A stretch of 21,337 nucleotides of DNA, taken from an uncultured Clostridia bacterium. GTDB lineage: Bacteria > Bacillota > Clostridia > Oscillospirales > Acutalibacteraceae. Of this stretch, positions 1 through 6,671 are shown in pieces. The DNA lies in NCBI GenBank assembly GCA_937912175.1, contig CALDOU010000062.1, forward strand, positions 1-21,337, written 5' to 3'. The notes under the pieces were generated by a model. It was given only the letters and a program-made list of their open reading frames with translations, did not search any database and was not told the DNA's origin. Positions within the stretch are counted from its first letter, which is position 1. The number at the start of each line of letters is the position of its first letter. Both the position numbers and the translations under genes were made by a program.

Positions 1-16
1 AAAATTTGTTTTTAAT

Positions 17-78
17 AATATGCAAAACGTGATTTTTGTGAATATGCCTAAATATTTCTTAGTTAGCATATTGCAAAA
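17..78. promoter_or_regulatory. Repeated AATATGC half-sites around the cdaR promoter (operator candidate)
   Basis: AATATGC occurs at 17-23 and 41-47, and its reverse complement GCATATT at 66-72, where it runs into the -35 box at 71-76. Copies two and three form an inverted repeat with an 18-nt spacer. Copies one and three also share a following GCAAAA-type extension. Repeated half-sites overlapping a -35 box suggest an operator, possibly for autoregulation by the downstream regulator. That role is inferred from position only; the AT-rich background makes such repeats easier to find by chance. Confidence 0.3.
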
Positions 79-99
79 TGAAAATTAATTGTATATAAT
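71..99 (+). promoter_or_regulatory. SigmaA-type promoter of the cdaR-like regulator
   Basis: TTGCAA (71-76, 4 of 6 to consensus) is followed after exactly 17 nt by a perfect TATAAT (94-99). Transcription would start near 106 and give a leader of about 80 nt. The leader contains the 10-bp palindrome AAAGCGCTTT at 145-154 and a GAAAGAGG Shine-Dalgarno just before the start at 187. Confidence 0.6.
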
Positions 100-186
100 T
101 AATAAAAGGGACGCTTTTTTATTTACATGAATGAAAATATTGTTAAAGCGCTTTGAATATAATGATAAAAAGAAAGAGGTATTTTA

Positions 187-1275
187 ATGTCAAACAATAG
201 GTTATTTCAAAACATAATTCATCAAACAATTGATGCTATGGACAGAACAGTAGGCGTTATTGATGAATCTTGTATTATAGTTGCGTGCAGCGACCAAACC
301 AAAGTTGGCGAGATGATGAGTGCAGTAAAACCCGAACACTTTGGCTCCGGAGAAGTTTTTACGGCTGATAATTTTACATATAAACCTTTTGGTACTTCTT
401 CTCATTCCGCGTTTGCCGTTTTTGTTGCGGGAGTTGACGAAATCGCAAGAAAAGATGCAATTCTTTTATCTGTTGCAATGGGTAGCGTAAAGCAACATTA
501 TGATGAAAAATATGACCGCGTTAATTTCATAAAAAATGTTCTTTTGGATAATATTTTACCCGGTGACATATATCTTAAAGCTCGTGAGTTAAAGTTTAAT
601 GCAGATGTCAGCAGAGTTTGCATGATAATAAAAGTCACTTCAAAATCTGACGTATCACCTTATGAGGTTATTCAAGGACTGTTCCCTGACAAATCAAAAG
701 ATTTTGTTATAAGCATTAATGAAAATGATATTGCATTAGTAAAAGAAATTCGTAAAGATACAGAAACTAAATCTTTGGAAAAATTGGCAGCTTCCATAGT
801 CGATACTCTTTCCGGAGAATATTATACTCACTGTGTTGTCGGTGTCGGTACCGCAGTTACAGGTATCAGAAAATTAGCAAGGTCTTTTAAAGAAGCTCAG
901 GTTTCTATAGAAGTCGGAAAAGTGTTTGATACCGAAAAAAGTGTTATAAGTTATGATCATTTGGGAATTGCGCGCTTGGTATATCAACTTCCCACAACTC
1001 TTTGCGAAACTTTCTTAAAAGAAGTATTCAAAAAAGGTTCCGTTGAAGCTATGGACCAAGAAACATTATTTACAATTCAAAAATTTTTTGAAAACAGTTT
1101 GAATGTTTCCGAAACTTCCAGAAAATTATTCGTACATCGTAATACTTTGGTATACAGACTTGAAAAAATCAAGAAAATTACCGGCTTGGATTTGCGTGAA
1201 TTTGAAGATGCTATTGTATTTAAAGTGGCTTTAATGGTTAAAAAATATCTCATGTCCAATCCTGTCAAATTTTAA
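187..1275 (+). CDS. CdaR/PucR-type transcriptional regulator
   Basis: This is a 362-aa protein with the three-part layout of sugar-diacid-type regulators. Residues about 1-100 form a small sensor domain (NIIHQTIDAMDRTVGVIDES region). Residues about 120-260 look like the degenerate GGDEF-like middle domain of the family. Residues about 295-352 are a PucR C-terminal helix-turn-helix with the hallmark HRNTLVYRLEKI. There is no membrane segment, so it is a cytoplasmic DNA-binding protein. The ligand cannot be read from the sequence; family members respond to diacids, purine breakdown products and other small molecules. It has its own promoter and precedes the ftsEX operon by 149 nt, where a second promoter lies, so a role in controlling ftsEX is possible but unproven. 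The class is clear; the name cdaR is not certain. Confidence 0.85.
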   Translation: MSNNRLFQNIIHQTIDAMDRTVGVIDESCIIVACSDQTKVGEMMSAVKPEHFGSGEVFTADNFTYKPFGTSSHSAFAVFVAGVDEIARKDAILLSVAMGSVKQHYDEKYDRVNFIKNVLLDNILPGDIYLKARELKFNADVSRVCMIIKVTSKSDVSPYEVIQGLFPDKSKDFVISINENDIALVKEIRKDTETKSLEKLAASIVDTLSGEYYTHCVVGVGTAVTGIRKLARSFKEAQVSIEVGKVFDTEKSVISYDHLGIARLVYQLPTTLCETFLKEVFKKGSVEAMDQETLFTIQKFFENSLNVSETSRKLFVHRNTLVYRLEKIKKITGLDLREFEDAIVFKVALMVKKYLMSNPVKF

Positions 1276-1278
1276 GAA

Positions 1279-1307
1279 TTGATATTTATTTGGTTATATT
1301 GTATTCT
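1279..1307 (+). promoter_or_regulatory. SigmaA-type promoter of the ftsE operon
   Basis: TTGATA (1279-1284, 5 of 6) and TATTCT (1302-1307, 4 of 6) are separated by 17 nt, starting four bases after the regulator's stop codon. The predicted transcript starts near 1314 and carries a leader of about 110 nt before ftsE, which includes the structured element described at 1370-1420. Confidence 0.5.
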
Positions 1308-1369
1308 TAAAGAGGAGACAGATAGGCGATATTATAAAAAGTTAGTTTATTTAAAATTTTATAAATTAA

Positions 1370-1420
1370 TGTGTTGCTTGGGTACTCCTTGGCAGCACAT
1401 TTAATTTTATGAGGGAGTAT
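1370..1420 (+). promoter_or_regulatory. Predicted H-type pseudoknot sequestering the ftsE Shine-Dalgarno
   Basis: Stem 1 pairs 1370-1377 (TGTGTTGC) with 1392-1399 (GCAGCACA): eight pairs, one of them G-U. Its loop contains GTACTCCTT (1382-1390), which can pair with AGGGAGTAT (1412-1420): nine pairs, two of them G-U. That arm covers most of the ftsE Shine-Dalgarno GAGGGA (1411-1416). The connecting loops are 4 nt, 1 nt and 12 nt, the last AT-rich, which fits H-type geometry. This would switch translation of ftsE, like SD-sequestering riboswitches or protein-binding leaders. I do not recognise a known riboswitch class. The pairing is seen in the sequence; regulation is inferred. Confidence 0.45.
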
Positions 1421-1424
1421 GTAT

Positions 1425-2102
1425 ATGATAGAATTGAAAAATGTTACTAAATTTTATGATAATGATTCTATGGCATTGGATGATTTCAGCCTGACTATTC
1501 CCGATGGTCAATTTATTTTTATAGTTGGACCTTCGGGTTCGGGAAAAAGCACGTTTTTAAAGCTTCTTACCAAAGAAGAAGAACCCAATTCCGGAAAGAT
1601 ATTTATTAACGGTACGGATATTACCACCATGAAAAAGCGTAAAATTCCTTATTTGCGCAGAACCATGGGAATAGTTTTTCAAGATTTCAGAGTCATTGAA
1701 AAAATGACTGTTTTTGAAAATGTTGCGTTTGCTATGCATGTTGTCGGTGCAAGAGGCAGAGAAATAAGAAAGCGTGTGCCGTATGTTTTAAATCTTGTTA
1801 ATTTGGCAGATAAAGCACGGCGTAAAGTTTCGGAACTTTCAGGCGGCGAAAAACAAAGAGTCGGTTTGGCGAGGGCATTGGTGAATAATCCCAGTATGAT
1901 AATTGCGGACGAGCCTACCGGAAATATAGATCCGTCCATGTCATATGAAATAGTGGACCTTTTAAGTCAAATTAATCGGTGCGGTACAACTGTTATTATG
2001 GTTACACATGATATTTCAATAGTTAAAAAGTTCAATTTTAGAGTTGTGGAAATATCAGAAGGAAAATTAAAAAACGATATTATGCCGGAGGTTGAACAAT
2101 AA
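1425..2102 (+). CDS. ftsE: Cell division ATP-binding protein FtsE
   Basis: This is the ABC-type ATPase that pairs with FtsX at the division site and drives conformational control of cell-wall hydrolases rather than transport. The ATG at 1425 is preferred over the one at 1419, because the Shine-Dalgarno GAGGGA (1411-1416) is 8 nt from the former and only 2 nt from the latter. The product is 225 aa. Counting from 1425, visible motifs are Walker A GPSGSGKST (35-43), Q-loop VFQD (about 84-87), signature LSGGE (138-142), Walker B with IIADE (E163) and the H-loop His195 in VTHD. The length is normal for FtsE. Its stop overlaps the ftsX start in TAATG, so the two are translationally coupled. Confidence 0.95.
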   Translation: MIELKNVTKFYDNDSMALDDFSLTIPDGQFIFIVGPSGSGKSTFLKLLTKEEEPNSGKIFINGTDITTMKKRKIPYLRRTMGIVFQDFRVIEKMTVFENVAFAMHVVGARGREIRKRVPYVLNLVNLADKARRKVSELSGGEKQRVGLARALVNNPSMIIADEPTGNIDPSMSYEIVDLLSQINRCGTTVIMVTHDISIVKKFNFRVVEISEGKLKNDIMPEVEQ

Positions 2103-3004
2103 TGAATACTCACTCATTAAAATATTTTTTAAAAGAAGGATTTAAAAACGTTTGGGTAAACGGTATTATGTCGGCGGCGTCTGTTTTGGTTATGGTTTGT
2201 TGTATGATTTTAACCGGCGGGGCCATGTTGCTTTCTTATAATTTGAATCAATCACTTAAAAACATTGAAAATAAAAACAGCATGACCGTGTTTTTAAAAA
2301 AAGGAGTAAGCCCTGATGAAGTCAGTGCAATCGGTAACCAATTAAAAGAAGTTCCAAATATTCTTAGTTGCGAATATTATTCAAGTGAACAGGCTTCCGA
2401 AAAATATAAAGATGTTTTGGGTGAGCTTTATGACGTTGTAAAAGAAGGAGAAAATCCTTTTCCTGAAGCTTTTCATATTACTATGAAAGATTTATCATTA
2501 TATAATCCTACTATTAATAGGTTGAAAGCAATTGAGGGAGTGGAATCCGTAAGTGACAGGAGCGAAACCGCAAAAAAACTTTCTGACCTTAACAAGTTGA
2601 TTACTCAAGCGGGAATTTGGATAGTTTGCTCTTTAGGTGTGGTTTCTTTATTTATAATTTCAAATACTATTAAAATCACGATGCATAACAGAAGATTTGA
2701 AATAAGTATTATGAAATCCGTGGGAGCAACGAATGGATTTATAAAAGCGCCATTTATCGTTGAAGGAATTGTTATAGGTTTTGTGGCGGCAATTATATCA
2801 ACATTGATTTTAAATGTTACATATAATAGTTTATTGGGAGTAGTTGGTGGAATAGTTCCGTTTCATGGTATTGAATTTAAAGATATTTTTTGGAAAGTAC
2901 TGGGTTGTTTTATAGCTATCGGTATATTTTTCGGAGTTGTGGGAGGAATGATATCCCTGAGAAAATATTTGAGTAAAGAAGGTGGAGATGTTGTGGCATG
3001 GTAG
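2102..3004 (+). CDS. ftsX: Cell division membrane protein FtsX
   Basis: This 300-aa integral membrane partner of FtsE has the usual four-helix layout: TM1 about 20-45, an extracellular domain of about 125 residues, then TM2 (172-193), TM3 (217-240) and TM4 (268-290). The cytoplasmic segment after TM2 has the FtsX-typical NTIKITMHNRRFEISIMKSVGAT. The extracellular loop is where FtsX contacts a coiled-coil hydrolase in other Gram-positives, and such a hydrolase is encoded next. The start ATG overlaps the ftsE stop by one base and has a good GGAGG Shine-Dalgarno inside ftsE. The 3' end overlaps the next gene by about 17 nt. Confidence 0.95.
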   Translation: MNTHSLKYFLKEGFKNVWVNGIMSAASVLVMVCCMILTGGAMLLSYNLNQSLKNIENKNSMTVFLKKGVSPDEVSAIGNQLKEVPNILSCEYYSSEQASEKYKDVLGELYDVVKEGENPFPEAFHITMKDLSLYNPTINRLKAIEGVESVSDRSETAKKLSDLNKLITQAGIWIVCSLGVVSLFIISNTIKITMHNRRFEISIMKSVGATNGFIKAPFIVEGIVIGFVAAIISTLILNVTYNSLLGVVGGIVPFHGIEFKDIFWKVLGCFIAIGIFFGVVGGMISLRKYLSKEGGDVVAW

Positions 3005-4181
3005 AAAACAATTAAGAAAAGCAGCTTCTTATTTATTATCGGTAAGTATGTTTTTGGGGTATACTGTTACTCCGGAAGTAATGTGTGCGACTATTTCCGA
3101 AAATGAAAATTCAAAATTAAAACTTAAAGAAAAGAAGAAGGCACTTAATAAGGAATTGCAAGAGGCATCCAAAAAAGTGCGTAAAGAAGCTAATAATAAA
3201 GAAGCATTAGATAATCAAATTAAAGTGGTACAAAGCCAAATAGATGTTTCTAACAGTTACATATATGAAATAGAGCAAGAAATTTCAGAAATGGAAAAAC
3301 AAATTGCTCAAATTCAAGAAGAAATGAAGCAAAAAATAGTTACGCTAAAAAAAGTTTTAGCCACTATTTACGTTGCGGGCGATACTTCAACGATAGATAT
3401 AATTTTAGGCGCAAAAAATTTTGAGGATTTTATAGATAAAGTTGATATTGTTCGTTCAGTAAGTCAGACCATTAAAAAAATGGTTGATGATCTTCAAAAT
3501 GATTTAGATAAAATTAAAGAAAAACAAAAAGAGATTACGGCTAATAAAGAGGAAAAAGAAAAGGAAAAAGAAAATCTGGAAAAAAGCAGAGGTAGTTTGC
3601 AAGAACTTTATGGCCAAAGTGAGAAATTATTATCGGAATTGGAAGAATCCGAAAAACAAGTAAAACGTGAAATAGACCTAAATGATTCGGAAATAAAAGC
3701 CATTGACGCACAAATTCAAAAATACTATGAAGAGCAAAAGCGTTTGATGGAAGAAAAAAGTTCCGGTAAGGTTACCCCGCCTCATGTCGGTGGATTTACA
3801 TGGCCTGTACCCGGATATAGAACAATCTCTTCCGGTTTTAACGACACTCAAGGTCGTGCGCATATGCACGGAGCGATTGATATTGCCGGAGCGGGAATTT
3901 ACGGTCAGAAGGTCGTTGCTTCCGGTTCGGGAAAAGTTATTATAGCCAGTTGCGGATGGGGCGGAGGATATGGAAATTATGTTGTTATTGACCATGGAAA
4001 CGGGCGTTCAACACTTTATGGACATATGAGCAACATTGTTGTTAAATCGGGTCAAAGTGTTTCCGCGGGACAACAAATCGGCAATGTTGGTAGCACCGGA
4101 ATTTCAACCGGACCTCACCTTCATTTCGAATATAGGGTTAATGGCGTAAGAACCAATCCAAGCGCTATTGTAAGTTATTAA
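2988..4181 (+). CDS. Secreted coiled-coil M23 peptidoglycan hydrolase, PcsB/EnvC-like FtsEX partner
   Basis: The product is about 397 aa: a signal peptide (about 1-33), a long Lys/Glu-rich coiled coil in two stretches (about 40-130 and 155-265), and a C-terminal LytM/M23 metallopeptidase domain (about 275-397). The zinc-site motifs are intact: HGAID (H294, D298) and HLHFE (H377, H379), counted from the ATG at 2988, so the domain is probably an active endopeptidase. The design matches EnvC, PcsB and CwlO-type proteins, whose coiled coil binds FtsX. The ftsX overlap supports this pairing. The start is ambiguous: GTG at 2982, ATG at 2988 and TTG at 2991 are all in frame; GAAGG 5 nt upstream favours 2988. 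Which streamococcal or clostridial orthologue it corresponds to is not decidable here. Confidence 0.85.
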   Translation: MLWHGRKQLRKAASYLLSVSMFLGYTVTPEVMCATISENENSKLKLKEKKKALNKELQEASKKVRKEANNKEALDNQIKVVQSQIDVSNSYIYEIEQEISEMEKQIAQIQEEMKQKIVTLKKVLATIYVAGDTSTIDIILGAKNFEDFIDKVDIVRSVSQTIKKMVDDLQNDLDKIKEKQKEITANKEEKEKEKENLEKSRGSLQELYGQSEKLLSELEESEKQVKREIDLNDSEIKAIDAQIQKYYEEQKRLMEEKSSGKVTPPHVGGFTWPVPGYRTISSGFNDTQGRAHMHGAIDIAGAGIYGQKVVASGSGKVIIASCGWGGGYGNYVVIDHGNGRSTLYGHMSNIVVKSGQSVSAGQQIGNVGSTGISTGPHLHFEYRVNGVRTNPSAIVSY

Positions 4182-4210
4182 TTTTTTAATTTAGAAGGAG
4201 TGGAATAATT

Positions 4211-5122
4211 ATGAACTTTAAATTTTTTAATAAAAAAATTCCTATGGGATTTTTTATAGCCGGATTATTTGTTATTGCAACATTGGTATATTCATTGGGA
4301 TATAAGATGGCCATGGATAAATTTAATGATGTGGTGTCTTATACTCAAGAAAAGCAAAAAATGTATTCCACTCTTAGCGAACTGGATTATAATGTTCGCT
4401 CGGATTACGTTGGAGAAATTTCCGAAAATGATATGCTTGAAAATTTGTGTTATGGTTATGTCAAAGGTTTAAAAGACAGTAGTTGTTCTTTTTTCACAAA
4501 GCAAGATTATAAAAAATATACCGAAGATTTGAAAAATATCAGCCCGGTTATAGAATGCCGTGATATTAGTGAAGAAGTCTTTTATTTGAAATGTGAAAAA
4601 CTTGTTAATAATGTTTCTAAAGATTTTATTGAAACATTAGACGCAAAAATCTCAAACGGAATGTCAAAATTAATATTGGATTTAAGAGATTCTGATGTAG
4701 GTAATGAAGAAGAAGTATTTAATATTTTAAAACGTATTGTCCCGTCCGGGGATATTGTAACCGCTGTTGACGCTAACGGAAAAAAAGAAGTGGTTTGTAA
4801 GTCCGGTTCCGGTGGAATGAATTTAAAAATCGTGATTTTAGTAAACGATAAGACTTCGGGAGCTTCGGAAATTTTAACTTCTGCGCTTAAAGATTTTAAA
4901 AATGCCAAAGTTATCGGAAGCAAAACAGGCGGAAATGCAGTAAGAAAAAAAGTTGTTAAACTTTCCGATGATTCTGTTTTAGTTTTTCCGGACGCTTATT
5001 ATATTACAAAATCTGATGATAAATCTTCCAAAAAATCAATTGAGCCTGATGTTAAATCGGATTTTTCCGAAAATGAAGATGAGCTGTTTCAAAAAGCGTT
5101 TGATTTAATGGATAACATATAA
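4211..5122 (+). CDS. Membrane-anchored S41 (CtpA/CtpB-like) protein lacking PDZ and catalytic residues: pseudoprotease
   Basis: This 303-aa protein starts with one membrane anchor (about 11-32) and an N-terminal helical region typical of C-terminal processing peptidases (LENLCYGYVKGLKDSSCSFF). The roughly 100-residue PDZ domain expected next is missing; only about a dozen residues separate this region from the S41 core (about 120-303). Aligning NDKTSGASEI with the usual NEGSASASEI puts Gly217 at the catalytic Ser. The usual FGKGTVQ reads GGNAVRK, giving Asn242 for the Lys and Lys246 for the Gln. The NNPGG loop is also lost (DLRDSDVGN). The frame is intact and has a strong AGAAGGAG Shine-Dalgarno, so it is probably a maintained non-catalytic protein. 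Active CtpB-type proteases are often encoded beside ftsEX, which supports descent from one. Confidence 0.8.
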   Translation: MNFKFFNKKIPMGFFIAGLFVIATLVYSLGYKMAMDKFNDVVSYTQEKQKMYSTLSELDYNVRSDYVGEISENDMLENLCYGYVKGLKDSSCSFFTKQDYKKYTEDLKNISPVIECRDISEEVFYLKCEKLVNNVSKDFIETLDAKISNGMSKLILDLRDSDVGNEEEVFNILKRIVPSGDIVTAVDANGKKEVVCKSGSGGMNLKIVILVNDKTSGASEILTSALKDFKNAKVIGSKTGGNAVRKKVVKLSDDSVLVFPDAYYITKSDDKSSKKSIEPDVKSDFSENEDELFQKAFDLMDNI

Positions 5123-5127
5123 AAAAT

Positions 5128-5796
5128 ATGAATAAAATTATAAATAAATTTTTGGATTTGATTTTTCCGCCTCGGTGTATTTTATGTTCCAAAATTTTGC
5201 CCATGGATTTTGAAAATATGGTTTGTAAAGAATGCGAAAATGGAATTAATTTTTCTATTCAGAATAGGCCGATCATTCAAATTGGGGGAGAATTGGCGGA
5301 ATGTTTGTCGGTTTTTAAATACGATGGTAAAATAAGGGATTTAATATGTAAATTTAAGTTTTATGGATATCAAAATTATGCAGAGTATTTTTCTCAAATT
5401 ATCAGTAAAGAAATTAAGAACAGAATGCTTGAAAATAATATGAAGTTTGATGTTATATCTGCAGTTCCGCTTTCTAAAAAACGTAAATCCGAAAGAAGGT
5501 ATAATCAATCGGAGTTATTGGCTCGTTTGATATCTGAAAATTTAAAGATACCTTATAAAGAAATAATTATAAAAATAAAAGATAACTTTCCTCAACATGA
5601 ACTTAGCTCAGAGGAAAGAGCAATAAATGTGAGAGGCGTTTACAAAGCTGTTAATTTTAAAGATATTAAAGGCAAAAGGATACTTTTGTGTGATGATATT
5701 ATAACTACCGGTAATACTTTAAAGGAATGTGTAAAAGTTCTTAAGTTCGCCGGCGCCGAAAGCATAAAATGTTGTACGATTGCCCATGTTTCTTAA
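5128..5796 (+). CDS. ComF-family phosphoribosyltransferase-like protein
   Basis: This is a 222-aa ComF-family protein. A four-cysteine zinc-binding site lies at the N-terminus (C17xxC20 and C33xxC36). The C-terminal half is a type I phosphoribosyltransferase fold with the PRPP-binding motif ILLCDDIITTGNT (185-197). ComF proteins assist uptake or processing of single-stranded DNA in competent bacteria, but many Clostridia carry the gene with no demonstrated competence, so the role here is open. It starts 5 nt after the S41 gene and has no evident Shine-Dalgarno, suggesting coupled translation as the last gene of the ftsE operon. It ends just before a perfect 14-bp hairpin. Confidence 0.85.
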   Translation: MNKIINKFLDLIFPPRCILCSKILPMDFENMVCKECENGINFSIQNRPIIQIGGELAECLSVFKYDGKIRDLICKFKFYGYQNYAEYFSQIISKEIKNRMLENNMKFDVISAVPLSKKRKSERRYNQSELLARLISENLKIPYKEIIIKIKDNFPQHELSSEERAINVRGVYKAVNFKDIKGKRILLCDDIITTGNTLKECVKVLKFAGAESIKCCTIAHVS

Positions 5797-5800
5797 TAAT

Positions 5801-5831
5801 AAATATCCACCAATTAGATTGGTGGATATTT
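5801..5831. terminator. Bidirectional terminator between comF-like gene and the DUF952-Nudix gene
   Basis: AAATATCCACCAAT (5801-5814) and ATTGGTGGATATTT (5818-5831) form a perfect 14-bp stem with a 3-nt loop. T-rich sequence follows on the + side and an A/T-rich tract on the - side. The right arm encodes the last residues (KYPPI) of the minus-strand gene, and its stop codon lies in and beside the loop, so the terminator is partly coding. Confidence 0.85.
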
Positions 5832-6602
5832 ATTTAAAAAATTTTCAAATTGATTAAATATTTTTTTATCACATTCAAAGCTTAAATAATTATAAACATC
5901 TTTTAAGTTGCACCATTTGTACTCATTAACTTCGGAAGGTTGTATTTTTACATTTGTTGATTCTGTTGTGGCTGCATAGTATACGGCTTCTAATATATAG
6001 CCTTTTTTGTAAGAAAAATGAGTAGAAGCTCTAAAACCCGGAATTAATTTTATATCCAATCCTACTTCTTCATGTACCTCTCGTTTTGCGGTTTCAAGTT
6101 CGGTTTCATTATTTTCTACATGCCCTTTTGGAAATCCCCAAAAAAGTTTGTTTTTAAATGGAGATTTCCAATTAGATCCGATTAATAAAAATTTGTATTC
6201 ATTGTCAAATTTATGAGCAATAATTGCGCCGCATGATTTTTCGTATTTAGAATAGTTTTGCAATTTATCGTTAATTATAAAGTTTCCGGATATATCTTTT
6301 TCTAATTTTATGGTATCAATTATACAGTCATGGTTTATAGGGCCATATATGTGGGGAAATATATGGCCGTTTTTTAGATTTTCTTCCCACTTTAATTCAA
6401 AATTTAAGTAATCAGTGTTTAAACATATAACCACTAAAAATTCTTGTGTATTTTTAAAATTATTATTTGCGACGCTTTCTAATTGTTCAAATGTACTGCA
6501 GTGTATAAAACCGTCTTTTTTTAAAGATATATTTGTATAGTCTTTTTGCTGATTTAAGGCTTTATCCATGTCTTTTTGAGTGGCAATATGAAATAAAATC
6601 AT
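5814..6602 (-). CDS. DUF952-Nudix hydrolase fusion protein
   Basis: This 262-aa cytoplasmic protein has two domains. Residues 1-110 match DUF952 by its hallmark DGFIHCST (30-37) and the W72...FPHIYGP (82-88) segment. Residues 121-262 are a Nudix domain with a perfect box from G160 to L182: Gly, five residues, Glu166, seven residues, then REVHEEVGL. The metal-binding glutamates are therefore intact, and nucleoside-diphosphate-type hydrolysis, possibly of diadenosine polyphosphates, is expected but the substrate is unknown. From memory, DUF952 has been grouped with the ADP-ribosyltransferase-like fold, which would make a linked nucleotide-handling activity plausible. The start ATG has an AAAGAAAGGAA Shine-Dalgarno. 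It lies downstream of asnB behind a hairpin. Confidence 0.85.
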   Translation of the reverse strand: MILFHIATQKDMDKALNQQKDYTNISLKKDGFIHCSTFEQLESVANNNFKNTQEFLVVICLNTDYLNFELKWEENLKNGHIFPHIYGPINHDCIIDTIKLEKDISGNFIINDKLQNYSKYEKSCGAIIAHKFDNEYKFLLIGSNWKSPFKNKLFWGFPKGHVENNETELETAKREVHEEVGLDIKLIPGFRASTHFSYKKGYILEAVYYAATTESTNVKIQPSEVNEYKWCNLKDVYNYLSFECDKKIFNQFENFLNKYPPI

Positions 6603-6627
6603 TTAAATGTTTATTCCTTTCTTTAAT

Positions 6628-6662
6628 AAATACTCCATAATGTAAAAAGTTATGGAGTATTT
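6628..6662. terminator. Hairpin between asnB and the DUF952-Nudix gene
   Basis: AAATACTCCATAA (6628-6640) and TTATGGAGTATTT (6650-6662) form a perfect 13-bp stem with a 9-nt loop. It directly follows the asnB stop, where the minus transcript reads an A-run, the stem, then TTTATT. The T-run is longer on the + side (6663-6671), so on the minus strand it may terminate only partly and allow read-through into the Nudix gene. Confidence 0.6.
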
Positions 6663-6671
6663 GTTGTTTTT

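Noticed and set aside
1369..1404. An 11-codon ORF (MCCLGTPWQHI) coinciding with the ftsE leader hairpin
   Set aside because: No Shine-Dalgarno lies upstream (only A/T sequence), so the match of ORF and hairpin is more likely chance; the pseudoknot explains the conserved-looking bases better.
1370..1410. The 1370-1399 hairpin as a terminator of the upstream regulator
   Set aside because: The tail TTTAATTTTA is interrupted, the stem has a G-U pair and large loop, and the element ends right before the ftsE Shine-Dalgarno, so a translational role fits better.
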